Assembly (NCBI RefSeq): GCF_002736105.1
Contig: NZ_CP024123.1
Span: 2,844,001-2,908,000 of the forward strand
Source of the DNA: Solibacillus sp. R5-41
GTDB lineage: Bacteria > Bacillota > Bacilli > Bacillales_A > Planococcaceae
DNA length: 64,000 bases
Reading direction: 5' to 3'
Part shown: one piece after another, positions 25,671 to 35,529 of the stretch
Layout: each line of letters opens with the position of its first letter
Numbering within the stretch: position 1 is the stretch's first letter
The notes under the pieces: model-generated
What the model was told of the DNA's origin: nothing
The model's database searches: none
Seen by the model: the letters and a program-made list of their open reading frames with translations, nothing else
Translations under genes and position numbers: made by a program

Positions 25671-27061
25671 ACGCGCACCTCCAATAACGCACGAGCTTTG
25701 TTCAGCGTTTCCTCATATTCAAGTTCTGGAACAGAATCAAATACAATGCCTGCACCCGCTTGCACATAAGCTTTTTTGTCCTTTACAAGCATCGTGCGTA
25801 TTGCCAAAGCTAAATCCATATTTCCCGTTGTTGAAATATATCCAATTGCACCCGCATAAATGCCGCGCTTCCGCTGTTCTAATTGATTAATAATTTGCAT
25901 CGCGCGAATTTTCGGCGCACCAGATACCGTTCCAGCAGGTAAACTTGCGGCTAATACATCCATCACATGCGCTTCCTCTCGCAGATTCCCTGTCACCTCC
26001 GACACTATATGCATGACATATTTATAGCGCTCAATTTGCATGTATTTTGTCACTTGAACAGAACCAATATGCGCAACACGTCCCACATCATTGCGCCCTA
26101 AATCAACGAGCATCTTATGTTCCGCAATTTCTTTTTCATCTGATAATAAGGAAGCCGCGATTTCCGCATCCTCTTGCTCCGTTTTTCCACGCGGCTTTGT
26201 GCCTGCAATTGGATTTGTTGTTACGAGTCCATTTTGTACTTTTACTAAGCTTTCAGGAGATGTCCCTAAAATCGTATACGCTCCGAAATCTAAAAAATAC
26301 ATATATGGGGATGCATTGGACGTGCGCAACTTGCGGTAAAGCGCGAGAGGCTGTTCATCAAAATTCGCTTCAAATGTTTGTGATAATACGACTTGAAAAA
26401 TATCCCCGTTGCGAATATGTTCCTTTGCCGTTTCGACCATATCTATAAAATGTGCTTTTGAAAGCGTCGGTGTAAAATGGACATTTGTCGACTCGGGCGG
26501 CCTTACCATCATCGGTTGTTGAATTGCTTTTTCAATCGCATCAATTGCCTGCTGCATCTCTTCTTGCGTCCGCCCATCTTGAAATAAATCAATCGCCGCA
26601 ATCGTCACTTGTTGAAGCAAATGATCGATTACAATAAACGTATCATAAAAAAAGACATGCACATCTGGCATATTATAAACATCATTGACAATGTCGCCGA
26701 TTGCTTCAAAATGATAGGCCGTTTCATAACCAAAATAGCCAATTGCCCCTCCGAAAAAGGCAAAAGGATAAGTTTCATTATCGCGAATCGGTAACAGGTT
26801 TTTTAATGTTTGAAGGACTGGCTGTTCAAACACTTGCTCGCTGCTGTTTTTATCAAAAAAAGTACTTTGATGTTGATCTCCTTTTAGCTCCCCAACCGGA
26901 TCGACTGCAATAAAGGAATATCGACCACTCTCACTAAATTTTGCATTCGATTCAAACAGCACTTTATTTTTTCCATTCAAAGCGGTATATACGGAAATCG
27001 GTGTGAGCGTATCTCCCATAATTTGTTTCATAATAAAATATTGTTGCTTCTCTACTACCAT
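25667..27061 (-). CDS. trpE: Anthranilate synthase component I
   Basis: 464 residues, a chorismate-binding enzyme. The N-terminal half has GRYSFIAVDP and the PFAFFGGAIGYFGYE region; the C-terminal half has FQVVLSQTFEA, PESLVKVQNG, PIAGTKPRG, DLGRNDVGRV and LPAGTVSGAPKIRAM. It converts chorismate to anthranilate with TrpG-supplied ammonia. A PabB identity is possible on sequence alone, but the T-box with a UGG-containing specifier region argues for TrpE. No trpDCFBA genes follow. GAGGAGA precedes the ATG. Confidence 0.9.
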   Translation of the reverse strand: MVVEKQQYFIMKQIMGDTLTPISVYTALNGKNKVLFESNAKFSESGRYSFIAVDPVGELKGDQHQSTFFDKNSSEQVFEQPVLQTLKNLLPIRDNETYPFAFFGGAIGYFGYETAYHFEAIGDIVNDVYNMPDVHVFFYDTFIVIDHLLQQVTIAAIDLFQDGRTQEEMQQAIDAIEKAIQQPMMVRPPESTNVHFTPTLSKAHFIDMVETAKEHIRNGDIFQVVLSQTFEANFDEQPLALYRKLRTSNASPYMYFLDFGAYTILGTSPESLVKVQNGLVTTNPIAGTKPRGKTEQEDAEIAASLLSDEKEIAEHKMLVDLGRNDVGRVAHIGSVQVTKYMQIERYKYVMHIVSEVTGNLREEAHVMDVLAASLPAGTVSGAPKIRAMQIINQLEQRKRGIYAGAIGYISTTGNMDLALAIRTMLVKDKKAYVQAGAGIVFDSVPELEYEETLNKARALLEVRV

Positions 27062-27175
27062 AAAAATCTCTCCTCAGCTCGACTGTTTTTCCACATTTGC
27101 AAACAAATTTTACGCCATATTCGGCAAAGGAATGCATATTCATTGTGGATGTTCTAATTCTCAACTTTTCTAAAC

Positions 27176-27404
27176 GCAAAAAGGCCATCCGCTACTAAAG
27201 GACGGAGAGCCGTGGTGCCACCTTCATTGACTACTGATTGTAACAATAGTCCACTTCATTACTCGTAACGTGAGTGCTACGGCACAGCATTTCCTCTGTG
27301 CAGCTAGAAAGTCCATTCATAAGCATTGTTTACTAACTTTCACCAACCGTTAGCTCTCTAAAAAATCAATGACTTACTACTCTTTTTCATCGTCGCTTTT
27401 ACTA
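27176..27404 (-). promoter_or_regulatory. T-box riboswitch, tryptophan type, upstream of trpE
   Basis: The minus-strand leader holds the T-box sequence AAGGTGGCACCACGG (27210-27224) followed by a terminator hairpin at 27183-27211 with a T5 run. Upstream, GAGAGCTAACGG and AAAGTTAG are stem-I features, and GAATGGAC near 27330 contains a UGG triplet followed by A that suits a Trp specifier. Uncharged tRNA-Trp would pair with the antiterminator and let trpEG be transcribed. Confidence 0.88.
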
Positions 27405-27411
27405 TAAGACC

Positions 27412-27440
27412 ATTTTACGTTAAGAAGGTTAATTTTTCAA
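27412..27440 (-). promoter_or_regulatory. Sigma-A promoter of the trpE leader
   Basis: TTGAAA (27440-27435) and TAAAAT (27417-27412) on the minus strand with 17-nt spacing; start near 27404. Confidence 0.75.
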
Positions 27441-27494
27441 ATTATTCTTTTACTTCCAACTAAATCGTACTTTTATTAGCTGTTGAAAAATAAA

Positions 27495-27521
27495 AATCCA
27501 TCCTTTCTGAAAGGATGGATT
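27495..27521 (-). terminator. Terminator after TPR gene
   Basis: A 13-bp perfect inverted repeat (AATCCATCCTTTC and complement) with almost no loop, followed by T5 in the minus direction. Confidence 0.8.
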
Positions 27522-27537
27522 ATTGATAAATATTCAA

Positions 27538-28203
27538 TTAATTTAATCGTTGGCTAATCATGTCATAAATATATCGTGCTTGATCAAATTCAGGCTGTAG
27601 TGTAAAAGCCTGCTTTAAATGATATTGTGCTTTTTCTGTATCTTGTGTCGAAACGGCATAAAGGACACCTAAGTTATAATGTGCATCCGCATTATTCCAG
27701 TCTTCTTCAATGACAAATTCAAGCTCTGGCTTTGCAAAATCAAACATTTCTAATGTACATAGCAAAATACCATACGCTAAACGAATTTGAATATCTTTCG
27801 GTGCCAATTCAGCTGCTCGTTGCATAAATGGTAGGGCTAATTTGTATTGCTCTTCACGCTCCAAAGATTTCGCCAACATATAGTAAGCATCTGCGCCTTC
27901 GATCCCAGTATCAATTGCTTTTTGATATAATTTGGCTGCCTCTATAAAGCGCTCCGCTTCGTAATAAAGGTTGGCCAATCCGTAAAAAGCAGTTGCAGCC
28001 TTTTCATCGACCGTAATCGCTTTTTGGAAAAATCGCTCCGCACGCTCTACATCATTCATGGCCGCTAATAATGTACCAAAGTTAATATAGCCGACTGCTT
28101 CGTCTGGGTTTTCTTCAATTGCCTTTGTAAATGCTTGCGCTGCATCCTCATAGCTTTTTTCTTGGATTGCTTTAATCCCAATTTCGTTGTAATCTAATTT
28201 CAT
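27538..28203 (-). CDS. TPR-repeat protein (YrrB-like)
   Basis: 221 residues made of about six tetratricopeptide repeats (for example AIEENPDEAVGYINFGTLL and AAKLYQKAIDTGIEGADAYY). The position downstream of cymR-iscS-mnmA matches yrrB of Bacillus subtilis. TPR proteins are scaffolds; YrrB has no assigned reaction. A hairpin at 28226-28253 separates it from mnmA, so it may have its own promoter. Confidence 0.9.
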   Translation of the reverse strand: MKLDYNEIGIKAIQEKSYEDAAQAFTKAIEENPDEAVGYINFGTLLAAMNDVERAERFFQKAITVDEKAATAFYGLANLYYEAERFIEAAKLYQKAIDTGIEGADAYYMLAKSLEREEQYKLALPFMQRAAELAPKDIQIRLAYGILLCTLEMFDFAKPELEFVIEEDWNNADAHYNLGVLYAVSTQDTEKAQYHLKQAFTLQPEFDQARYIYDMISQRLN

Positions 28204-28217
28204 ACTGTCACCTCAAA

Positions 28218-28253
28218 CAAAAATTTAGACGTTCTTATGGGTAAGAACGTCTA
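28218..28253 (-). terminator. Perfect hairpin terminator after mnmA
   Basis: Twelve-base perfect arms TAGACGTTCTTA/TAAGAACGTCTA with a 4-nt loop and AAATTTTTG tail on the minus strand. Repeat copy B lies between it and the mnmA stop. Confidence 0.75.
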
Positions 28254-28264
28254 TCTACCTATCA

Positions 28265-28343
28265 TTTACGCCTCGGCTAAATTGCGTAAAAACGCAACGT
28301 CGTGCGTCAACGCGTGAGTGACCAACTTTGTGTTGGCACTAAG
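28265..28343. repeat. Dispersed modular repeat, copy B
   Basis: Starts with the family-1 end TTTACGCCTCGGCTAAATTGCGT, then goes directly into the family-2 module, whose complement reads AACACAAAGTTGGTCACTCA followed by a GC-rich hairpin. It begins one base after the mnmA stop codon and would form part of its 3' untranslated region. Confidence 0.7.
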
Positions 28344-29465
<1,122 letters not shown>

Positions 29466-29522
29466 TTACTATTCACCTTTTCTTAGACAAATTCGCGTAA
29501 AAGGCGCGAAGTCTTTACTTTA

Positions 29523-30665
29523 TTAAACTAGTCGATTCACAATGGCTGCTGTACGCTTGCCTGCTTCACGAACGAGTTCATCTGTTAAGCCTAACCCAAA
29601 ACTGAAGCGAATGGAACTACGAAGTTCTGGCGCATCATTGCCAAACATCGCTACCAATACATGTGATGGGTCAATGGCACCTGCTGTACAAGCCGAACCA
29701 CTTGATACAAGCACACCATCCATGTCTAGATTGATTAAAAAAGATTCAACATCTGTTCCTTGAAAGGTCACATTGAATACATGCGATAATGCTTCCGTGG
29801 GATGACCATTCACTTGAAAAGAAATGCCTGCCGTTTGAAATTCTTCGATTAAAATCGCTTTAAATTGCTTGTATTGCTCGTTCCGTATTGCTGCTTTTTG
29901 ACTAGCGAGCTCTGCTGCCTTCGCAAATGCGACTGCAGCTGGGACGTTTTCTGTACCCGCACGACGTTTTTTCTCCTGTGAGCCGCCATGCATAAAGCTT
30001 GCGAACTTCACATCTTGCTTTACATATAAAAAGCCAATGCCTTTTGGTCCATTCATTTTATGGGCAGATACACTTAATAAATCAATATGCATCGCTTGTA
30101 CATCAATCGCTTCTAAACCGAATGCTTGTACGGCATCCGTATGGAATGTTGCGGGATGCTCGTGTAGCAGTGCCCCAATTTCTGCGATAGGTTGAATAGT
30201 TCCGACTTCGTTATTACCAAACATGATTGTGACTAAAATCGTATCTTCGCGGAGAGCCTGCCTAACATCCTCGATACGTACTCGACCTGTTGCATCAACT
30301 GGTAAATACGTCACGTCAAACCCTTCACGCTCTAGCTTTTCACACGCATGTAATACGGCATGATGTTCAATTTGCGTCGTAATAATATGTTTGCCTTCCG
30401 TAGCACGAGCATATGCTGTTCCAAAAATAGCTGTGTTATCTGCTTCCGTACCACCACTTGTGAAAATAATTTCCGTCATGTTAGCATTAATTTTTTTAGC
30501 TAATGATGTGCGTGCCTCATCTAATACTTTCCGTGCATTGCGCCCGTCTGTATGGATACTTGATGCATTTCCGTGTATGTCCGCCATCGCAGCTGTAAAT
30601 GCTTCAATTACTTCTGGTGCAACTGGAGATGTGGCGGCATGATCAAGATAAATTGTGTTCATCAA
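29523..30665 (-). CDS. iscS: Cysteine desulfurase
   Basis: 380 residues, PLP-dependent class V aminotransferase fold. YLDHAATSPV at the N-terminus, SAHKMNGPKGIG with the PLP lysine near 205, and the flexible loop SSGSACTAGAIDPSH with the persulfide cysteine near 328. It supplies sulfur to MnmA. TTG 30665 and ATG 30662 are both possible starts; AAGGAG is 9 and 12 nt upstream. Position matches B. subtilis yrvO/iscS. Confidence 0.96.
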   Translation of the reverse strand: MMNTIYLDHAATSPVAPEVIEAFTAAMADIHGNASSIHTDGRNARKVLDEARTSLAKKINANMTEIIFTSGGTEADNTAIFGTAYARATEGKHIITTQIEHHAVLHACEKLEREGFDVTYLPVDATGRVRIEDVRQALREDTILVTIMFGNNEVGTIQPIAEIGALLHEHPATFHTDAVQAFGLEAIDVQAMHIDLLSVSAHKMNGPKGIGFLYVKQDVKFASFMHGGSQEKKRRAGTENVPAAVAFAKAAELASQKAAIRNEQYKQFKAILIEEFQTAGISFQVNGHPTEALSHVFNVTFQGTDVESFLINLDMDGVLVSSGSACTAGAIDPSHVLVAMFGNDAPELRSSIRFSFGLGLTDELVREAGKRTAAIVNRLV

Positions 30666-30695
30666 ACGTGAAAACTCCTTCAGTGCTGATTTCTT

Positions 30696-31115
30696 TTAAA
30701 TGTAGAACATATAGCCATCCATTACATCGGAATCGCTATATTTTGCTAAATCTTCAATAGATGTCGTATCTAATACATGTTTCACAGCATCACGAATTCG
30801 ACCTCACAACTCACGCTGAGGCGCTTCTTCATTTTCAATTCCCTCAACGGGTTGAATCGGTCCTTCCAATACGCGAATCACGTCTGCGGCAGAAATATCG
30901 GTAGGTTTATGCGCTAACATATAGCCCCCGTAAGCACCACGAACACTTTTAACAAGTCCCGCATTTCTTAATGGCGACACAAGTTGTTCTAAATAAGCTT
31001 CTGATAAATCTTTATCAGCGGCAATTTGACGTAGTGGAATCGGTCCTTCTCCATAATGCTTTGCTAATTCAATCATAATTGTTAAACCATAACGGCCTTT
31101 TGTCGAAATTTTCAT
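30696..31115 (-). pseudogene. cymR: CymR (Rrf2) cysteine-metabolism repressor, interrupted by TGA
   Basis: From ATG 31115 (MKISTKGRYGLTIMIELAKH) the Rrf2 winged helix is intact: DLSEAYLEQLVSPLRNAGLV and SVRGAYGGYMLA. At 30806-30804 a TGA follows PQREL, and the same frame continues with GRIRDAVKHVLDTTSIEDLA to MDGYMFYI and a TAA at 30696. Full length would be 139 codons, like B. subtilis CymR (138). The stop sits where CymR proteins carry Trp (REL-W), so TGG to TGA is the simplest cause. The 103-residue product keeps the DNA-binding domain but loses the C-terminal dimer/CysK-interacting region. Confidence 0.8.
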
Positions 31116-31140
31116 GGAAACACCTCTATTTTTTCTAGTC

Positions 31141-31195
31141 CCTTTATCTTCATTCATCTCACCACTATAGTTGGTGAGATGAATGAAGATAAAGG
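31141..31195. repeat. 24-bp perfect inverted repeat between cymR and rarA
   Basis: CCTTTATCTTCATTCATCTCACCA at 31141-31164 is exactly complementary to 31172-31195, with a 7-nt loop. It lies in the cymR leader, between divergent genes where a terminator is not expected, and abuts repeat copy C. It could be transcribed as a very stable hairpin. Confidence 0.85.
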
Positions 31196-31280
31196 CTCCG
31201 GCGGATGTCACAGATTTTGAAGGGAGTTAATTGCGCTAGCGCAATTCAAAATCTGGACGCAATTACGCCAAGGCGTAATT
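31196..31280. repeat. Dispersed modular repeat, copy C
   Basis: Reads CTCCGGCGGATGTCACAGATTT, GAAGGGAG, then a perfect 18-bp palindrome AATTGCGCTAGCGCAATT (31229-31246), CAAAATCTGGACGC and AATTACGCCAAGGCGTAATT (31261-31280). Ends match copies D and E; the middle is replaced. Confidence 0.8.
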
Positions 31281-31369
31281 GATTTGCTTTATTATAGCAC
31301 AACTCCTTTTATTCCACTCGGAAATACTTTATGATTAATGCAAGAAATCACAAAAAGGGGCGAAAAGCA

Positions 31370-32650
31370 ATGCAAAATGAGCCACTCGCATACAAAATGA
31401 GACCGCGCAATTTACGGGAAATCGTAGGACAGCAGCAAATTATCGGTCCTTTGACCCCACTTTTTAAAATGATTGAAAAAGGACATGTTCCTTCTATGCT
31501 ATTATATGGTCCTCCCGGAGTCGGAAAAACGTCGATTGCCAATGCCATTGCAGGAAGCTCCCATTTGCCCTTCTTTTCATTGAACGCGACACATGCTGGT
31601 AAAAAAGATATCGAGCAAATTGTGATGGATGCACGAATGAGCGGCAAAGTCATTTTATTTTTAGATGAAATCCATCGTTTCAATAAACTTCAGCAAGATA
31701 CGTTACTTCCCCATGTGGAAAATGGTTCGATCGTGCTCATCGGCGCGACGACAGAAAATCCTTTTCACGATGTCAATCCTGCCATTCGATCAAGATGTGG
31801 TGAGATTTTACAGCTTGAACGTTTAACGACGGTAGATGTACTTGATTTATTAAAATTAGCGCTTGAAGATAATAAACGCGGGCTTGGTGAAATCGCGATT
31901 GACGTAACAGACGAGCAGCTCGAACGAATTTCCAATGCTTCCAATGGCGATGCAAGAAAAGCGTTAACTTTACTAGAATCCGTCTATTATGCGTCCGATG
32001 AAGTGGACGGCGTAACACGATTAAACGATAATGCAATCGATGCATTAGCAAAACGAATCGGTGTTTTCGGGGATAAAGGTGGCTCCCATTTTTACAATTT
32101 ATTATCAGCGTTACAAAAATCAGTCCGTGGCAGTGATGTCAATGCCGCGCTTTATTATTTAGCCCATCTATTAGAAAATGGCGATTTAATAGCCGTTTGC
32201 AGACGTTTACTCGTCATGGCGTATGAAGATATTGGACTAGCCAACCCAGCCATCGGTACAAATGTTCAAGCAGCAACGGAAGCAGCGGTCAAACTCGGCC
32301 TTCCAGAGGCACGAATCCCATTGGCAACTGCGGTTGTTGAAATGTGCTTGTCCGACAAATCCAACTCGGCCTATAAAGCGTTAGATGCAGCCATTTCAGC
32401 GATTCATGAGGGCAAAACAGGCACAATCCCAAACCATTTGAAGGATGCACATTACGCTGGGGCAACGGAACTAGGACATGTCGGCTATCAGTATCCGCAT
32501 AATACCCCAATCGGGACATTCGGTGGCTGGGTCAATCAACAGTATTTACCTGATGATCTTGTAGGTATGGAGTTTTATAAACCGGTCATTGCAGGAGAAG
32601 AAAAGCGAATGGCTGCCATTTATGAAAAATTGAAAGCCTTCAAAAAGTAG
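31370..32650 (+). CDS. rarA: Replication-associated recombination ATPase RarA/MgsA
   Basis: About 426 residues, AAA+ clamp-loader family. N-terminal LAYKMRPRNLREIVGQQ, Walker A LYGPPGVGKTSIA, Walker B ILFLDEIHRFN, sensor-1 GATTENP, then the C-terminal tetramerisation part with GSDVNAALYYLAHLLENGDL and GHVGYQYPHN. Acts at stalled replication forks. ATG 31370 has AAAGGGG 9 nt upstream; an earlier ATG at 31331 is less likely. Divergent from cymR, as in B. subtilis (yrvN). Confidence 0.96.
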   Translation: MQNEPLAYKMRPRNLREIVGQQQIIGPLTPLFKMIEKGHVPSMLLYGPPGVGKTSIANAIAGSSHLPFFSLNATHAGKKDIEQIVMDARMSGKVILFLDEIHRFNKLQQDTLLPHVENGSIVLIGATTENPFHDVNPAIRSRCGEILQLERLTTVDVLDLLKLALEDNKRGLGEIAIDVTDEQLERISNASNGDARKALTLLESVYYASDEVDGVTRLNDNAIDALAKRIGVFGDKGGSHFYNLLSALQKSVRGSDVNAALYYLAHLLENGDLIAVCRRLLVMAYEDIGLANPAIGTNVQAATEAAVKLGLPEARIPLATAVVEMCLSDKSNSAYKALDAAISAIHEGKTGTIPNHLKDAHYAGATELGHVGYQYPHNTPIGTFGGWVNQQYLPDDLVGMEFYKPVIAGEEKRMAAIYEKLKAFKK

Positions 32651-32670
32651 GAAAAGATTAAGAGAAGTTT

Positions 32671-32708
32671 AAAACCCATTTTCCAGCAAACGGAAAATGG
32701 GTTTTTTA
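32671..32708 (+). terminator. Terminator after rarA
   Basis: AAAACCCATTTTCC/GGAAAATGGGTTTT arms with 7-nt loop and T-run; may serve the convergent gene too. Confidence 0.85.
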
Positions 32709-33209
32709 TTATTCGTATGTTTTTGTTAATGTATAAAATTCAGATAAACACTCTTCAATCGAGTGATTTGTAGTAATTTCAGATGTCACATCATTTTGAG
32801 GGCAAATTTGTTCGATGCTTTTTAGTAGTTCTTCAACAAACTCCTCATTCATTTCTAATGAAGCATTTGGTAAACAAGCCGCACTTTTTTGATACAATTT
32901 GATAATTTGCATTTTCGCTTCAACATCATGTTCATCAATTAAATGAGCTTGTGATAAGCCTGTAAAATAAATAAGCTTTGCCGCAACATCCATATATAGC
33001 ACCCAATAAGTAGAGCTTTTAGGAATTTCGCCATTATTTCTGTGAATAGTCACATTATAGTTGTTTGCCATTTTTCGTAAGATTTCATCTAACATCTCGT
33101 ATGCTTTTGACCAATTTGGTTTTGTGTCAATATGATCAAATACAATTTCATCAATCGTAAATTTCAAGCTTGGCAAATTAAGTAATTCATTTTTCATTTC
33201 AACGTTCAT
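32709..33209 (-). CDS. Unrecognised soluble protein
   Basis: About 166 residues from ATG 33209 (GGGGGAA 8 nt upstream); a 42-residue upstream extension is basic and aromatic, unlike the rest, so I exclude it. Acidic and helical, with four Cys, no signal peptide and no membrane segment. I do not recognise a domain. Probably linked to the next upstream gene (33378-33788), which has similar style, but 169 nt separate them. Confidence 0.6.
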   Translation of the reverse strand: MNVEMKNELLNLPSLKFTIDEIVFDHIDTKPNWSKAYEMLDEILRKMANNYNVTIHRNNGEIPKSSTYWVLYMDVAAKLIYFTGLSQAHLIDEHDVEAKMQIIKLYQKSAACLPNASLEMNEEFVEELLKSIEQICPQNDVTSEITTNHSIEECLSEFYTLTKTYE

Positions 33210-33377
33210 CCATCGATTCCCCCTATATCTACATCCCCTACGTATCATTACGAAACGTATCTTTACTATATCAAAAAAAAAACGACTTTCTAAAAAAACG
33301 GGCAATTCATTAAAATACAGTATTTTTCTTACCATTTTTCACCTTATAATAGAAATTTCATGCATTTCAATCTTTCA

Positions 33378-33788
33378 TTATTCTGACAATAAACGAGATA
33401 CATATTTTGGATAATAACTTTTATCAATTAATTGCTGCTCATTTAAATGTGTAAACTCACTGAATGGCACAACAAGCATTACTTTATTTTTATATGCTTT
33501 GACGGCATTTTTAGAACCATAAAAAAACCATGTAATCGAATCCACCCATGAATGTAGCGGTTCTTCAATACTTTTTTCCAAAAATGATTTTTGCATTAAA
33601 ACATGTGCCATTTTGAAAAAACCATCACTTAATCGGTAATTTTTCGTTTGGAAATCGTATTCTGGGTCAACGATTTGCTGCGTATCAAACACATGAATCA
33701 CTTTTAAATCTGCATTGATTGCAAGTTCCACAGTGCCTACTTTATCCATTAAGTTCAAACCTTTATATTCTAATTCGTTATAATTCAT
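33378..33788 (-). CDS. Unrecognised soluble protein
   Basis: 136 residues; aromatic-rich alpha/beta composition, with SWVDSITWFFYGSKN near 85-99 and KVMLVVPFSEFTHL near 102-115. No motif that I can name. A GGAGAAAT site precedes the ATG. It lies between rarA and a chemoreceptor, in a stretch that is absent from the B. subtilis gene order (rarA next to tcdA). Confidence 0.62.
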   Translation of the reverse strand: MNYNELEYKGLNLMDKVGTVELAINADLKVIHVFDTQQIVDPEYDFQTKNYRLSDGFFKMAHVLMQKSFLEKSIEEPLHSWVDSITWFFYGSKNAVKAYKNKVMLVVPFSEFTHLNEQQLIDKSYYPKYVSRLLSE

Positions 33789-33987
33789 TGATTATTTCTC
33801 CTTAACTTATGAATAATATATTTTACCACAATAATAAATAACTAACATACGCAAAAAATGAATGACCATTCAAAAACACGTGACAAAACAATGATTTTAC
33901 TGTATAAATTAATAAAATGGAAAATTTAAATAATTAAATTTATTCGAGTAAATGTCCGTAGTAATATTTGAAAAAGGAGCGATTAAC

Positions 33988-35445
33988 GTGATTGATGAAC
34001 TTAAGAAAAAAGACTTATACGAAAAAAACACTATTCTAATGATTGTCTATGGGATTGCTGCAAATTTAGGAGGTCTCGCACAATTTATTCTCGGTCGTCC
34101 AATCGGCGTGACACTCTTCCTATTTATTCCCGTTTTTATTGCGTTCATCTGTTTTGTATTACAGCGAAAGTTCTATTTATTACGACCGTATTTCCCATAC
34201 GTTGTTTTGCTTGCTGGGATTGTCACGATTTATGGTACGATTGTCACAAATAAAGTGACGCTCGCTACTATTATCTTAAGCTTTTTTGTCCTTATTTTAG
34301 GCAGCATTCATAACAAATTGACCGTTTTAGCATTTGGCTATATTGGCTCGACAATCGGTTTAATTTTTAATTTCACACTGGATACAGGCAGTTTTGCCGC
34401 CGATTTTGCAAATGTTTTTGTTACACAAACATTAATGGCGGTTGCTCTTCTTTTACAAGTTCGCCAAAACAAGAAAATGCTTGTCAATGTAGAGGGGCTC
34501 ATGGAAAATGCGAATGAGCGCGCTGTTCATGAACTTGCATTACATCAGCGGCTAGAAGCTTCCGTACAAGGGATTACATCAAAATTAGCGCTGATTACAG
34601 ATAGTTCGAATAACTCCAGCGCTTCACATCAACAAATGATGGCATCCATTAAAGAAGTGAGTGTCGGCTCTCATAAACAATCAGATTATGTTGGATCTAT
34701 CGTTCAAAATACAGCGGCCACTACATCCGAAATTGAATCTATTGTAGAAGAGCTTCGTGGCATTATTAATGATGCTGAACATGCAAGTAAAAGGGCTATG
34801 GACGGTACAGATGTCATGCACCGATTAAAAAATGAAATCGATTTATTTACCGACTTTTTTGGCGAGTTAAATACGTCATTCCAGTCCCTCTCAGAAAAAA
34901 TTACGGAAACAAATAATTTTGCCACGTCCATTCAAAAAATTACTGAGCAAACGAATTTGCTTGCATTAAATGCATCAATTGAAGCGGCTAGAGCTGGAGA
35001 ACATGGGAAAGGATTTGCTGTCGTGGCTGAAGAAATTCGAAAACTCGCGGGTATTACAGATGAAACTGTCAGCAAAATTGACCAAAACTTAGCGCAAGTA
35101 AATTTATTCAATGAAGAAACTTTGCATCGTCTACAAAAGGGAATCTCGCATATAACCAACCAGGTGCAAATGGTAACTCATTCGAATACAACGTTTACCG
35201 ATTTGTTTAGTGCTATGGAAAATTTACAACAAAGACTTGAGCAATTTTCAAGCGGTACCCACTCAATTGAAATGAATAGTAAATCCATTGAAATGGCAAC
35301 GAATGATTTTGCTGCGATTATTGAACAAAGCTCAGTTTCGATTGATGAGCTTAATATCGTGTTAGAAAAAATCAATCAGGATCAACATATGATTACACAA
35401 AATATCGAGGACACTTATCAGCAAGCACTTAAAATCATTGCTTAA
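33988..35445 (+). CDS. Membrane chemoreceptor-like protein without an outer sensor
   Basis: About 485 residues. Five to six closely spaced helices in the first 160 residues replace the usual TM-sensor-TM-HAMP part; then a coiled-coil MCP signalling domain with [20 protein letters not shown] and [12 protein letters not shown]. Such receptors sense within or near the membrane. I favour GTG 33988 (AAAGGAG at 8 nt) over ATG 33952, which would overlap that site. Single gene with terminator at 35477. Confidence 0.9.
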   Translation: MIDELKKKDLYEKNTILMIVYGIAANLGGLAQFILGRPIGVTLFLFIPVFIAFICFVLQRKFYLLRPYFPYVVLLAGIVTIYGTIVTNKVTLATIILSFFVLILGSIHNKLTVLAFGYIGSTIGLIFNFTLDTGSFAADFANVFVTQTLMAVALLLQVRQNKKMLVNVEGLMENANERAVHELALHQRLEASVQGITSKLALITDSSNNSSASHQQMMASIKEVSVGSHKQSDYVGSIVQNTAATTSEIESIVEELRGIINDAEHASKRAMDGTDVMHRLKNEIDLFTDFFGELNTSFQSLSEKITETNNFATSIQKITEQTNLLALNASIEAARAGEHGKGFAVVAEEIRKLAGITDETVSKIDQNLAQVNLFNEETLHRLQKGISHITNQVQMVTHSNTTFTDLFSAMENLQQRLEQFSSGTHSIEMNSKSIEMATNDFAAIIEQSSVSIDELNIVLEKINQDQHMITQNIEDTYQQALKIIA

Positions 35446-35476
35446 TATAATACTTCCGCAATAATTTGTATGCAAA

Positions 35477-35515
35477 AGGCAGAAATGTTGGTTTAATCAC
35501 ATTTCTGCCTTTCCT
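35477..35515. terminator. Bidirectional terminator between chemoreceptor and tcdA
   Basis: AAGGCAGAAATG/CATTTCTGCCTT arms with 12-nt loop. Confidence 0.75.
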
Positions 35516-35529
35516 ATTTCACTATCTAG

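Noticed and set aside
26047-26448. 133-codon plus-strand ORF opposite trpE
   Set aside because: Antisense shadow of conserved TrpE sequence.
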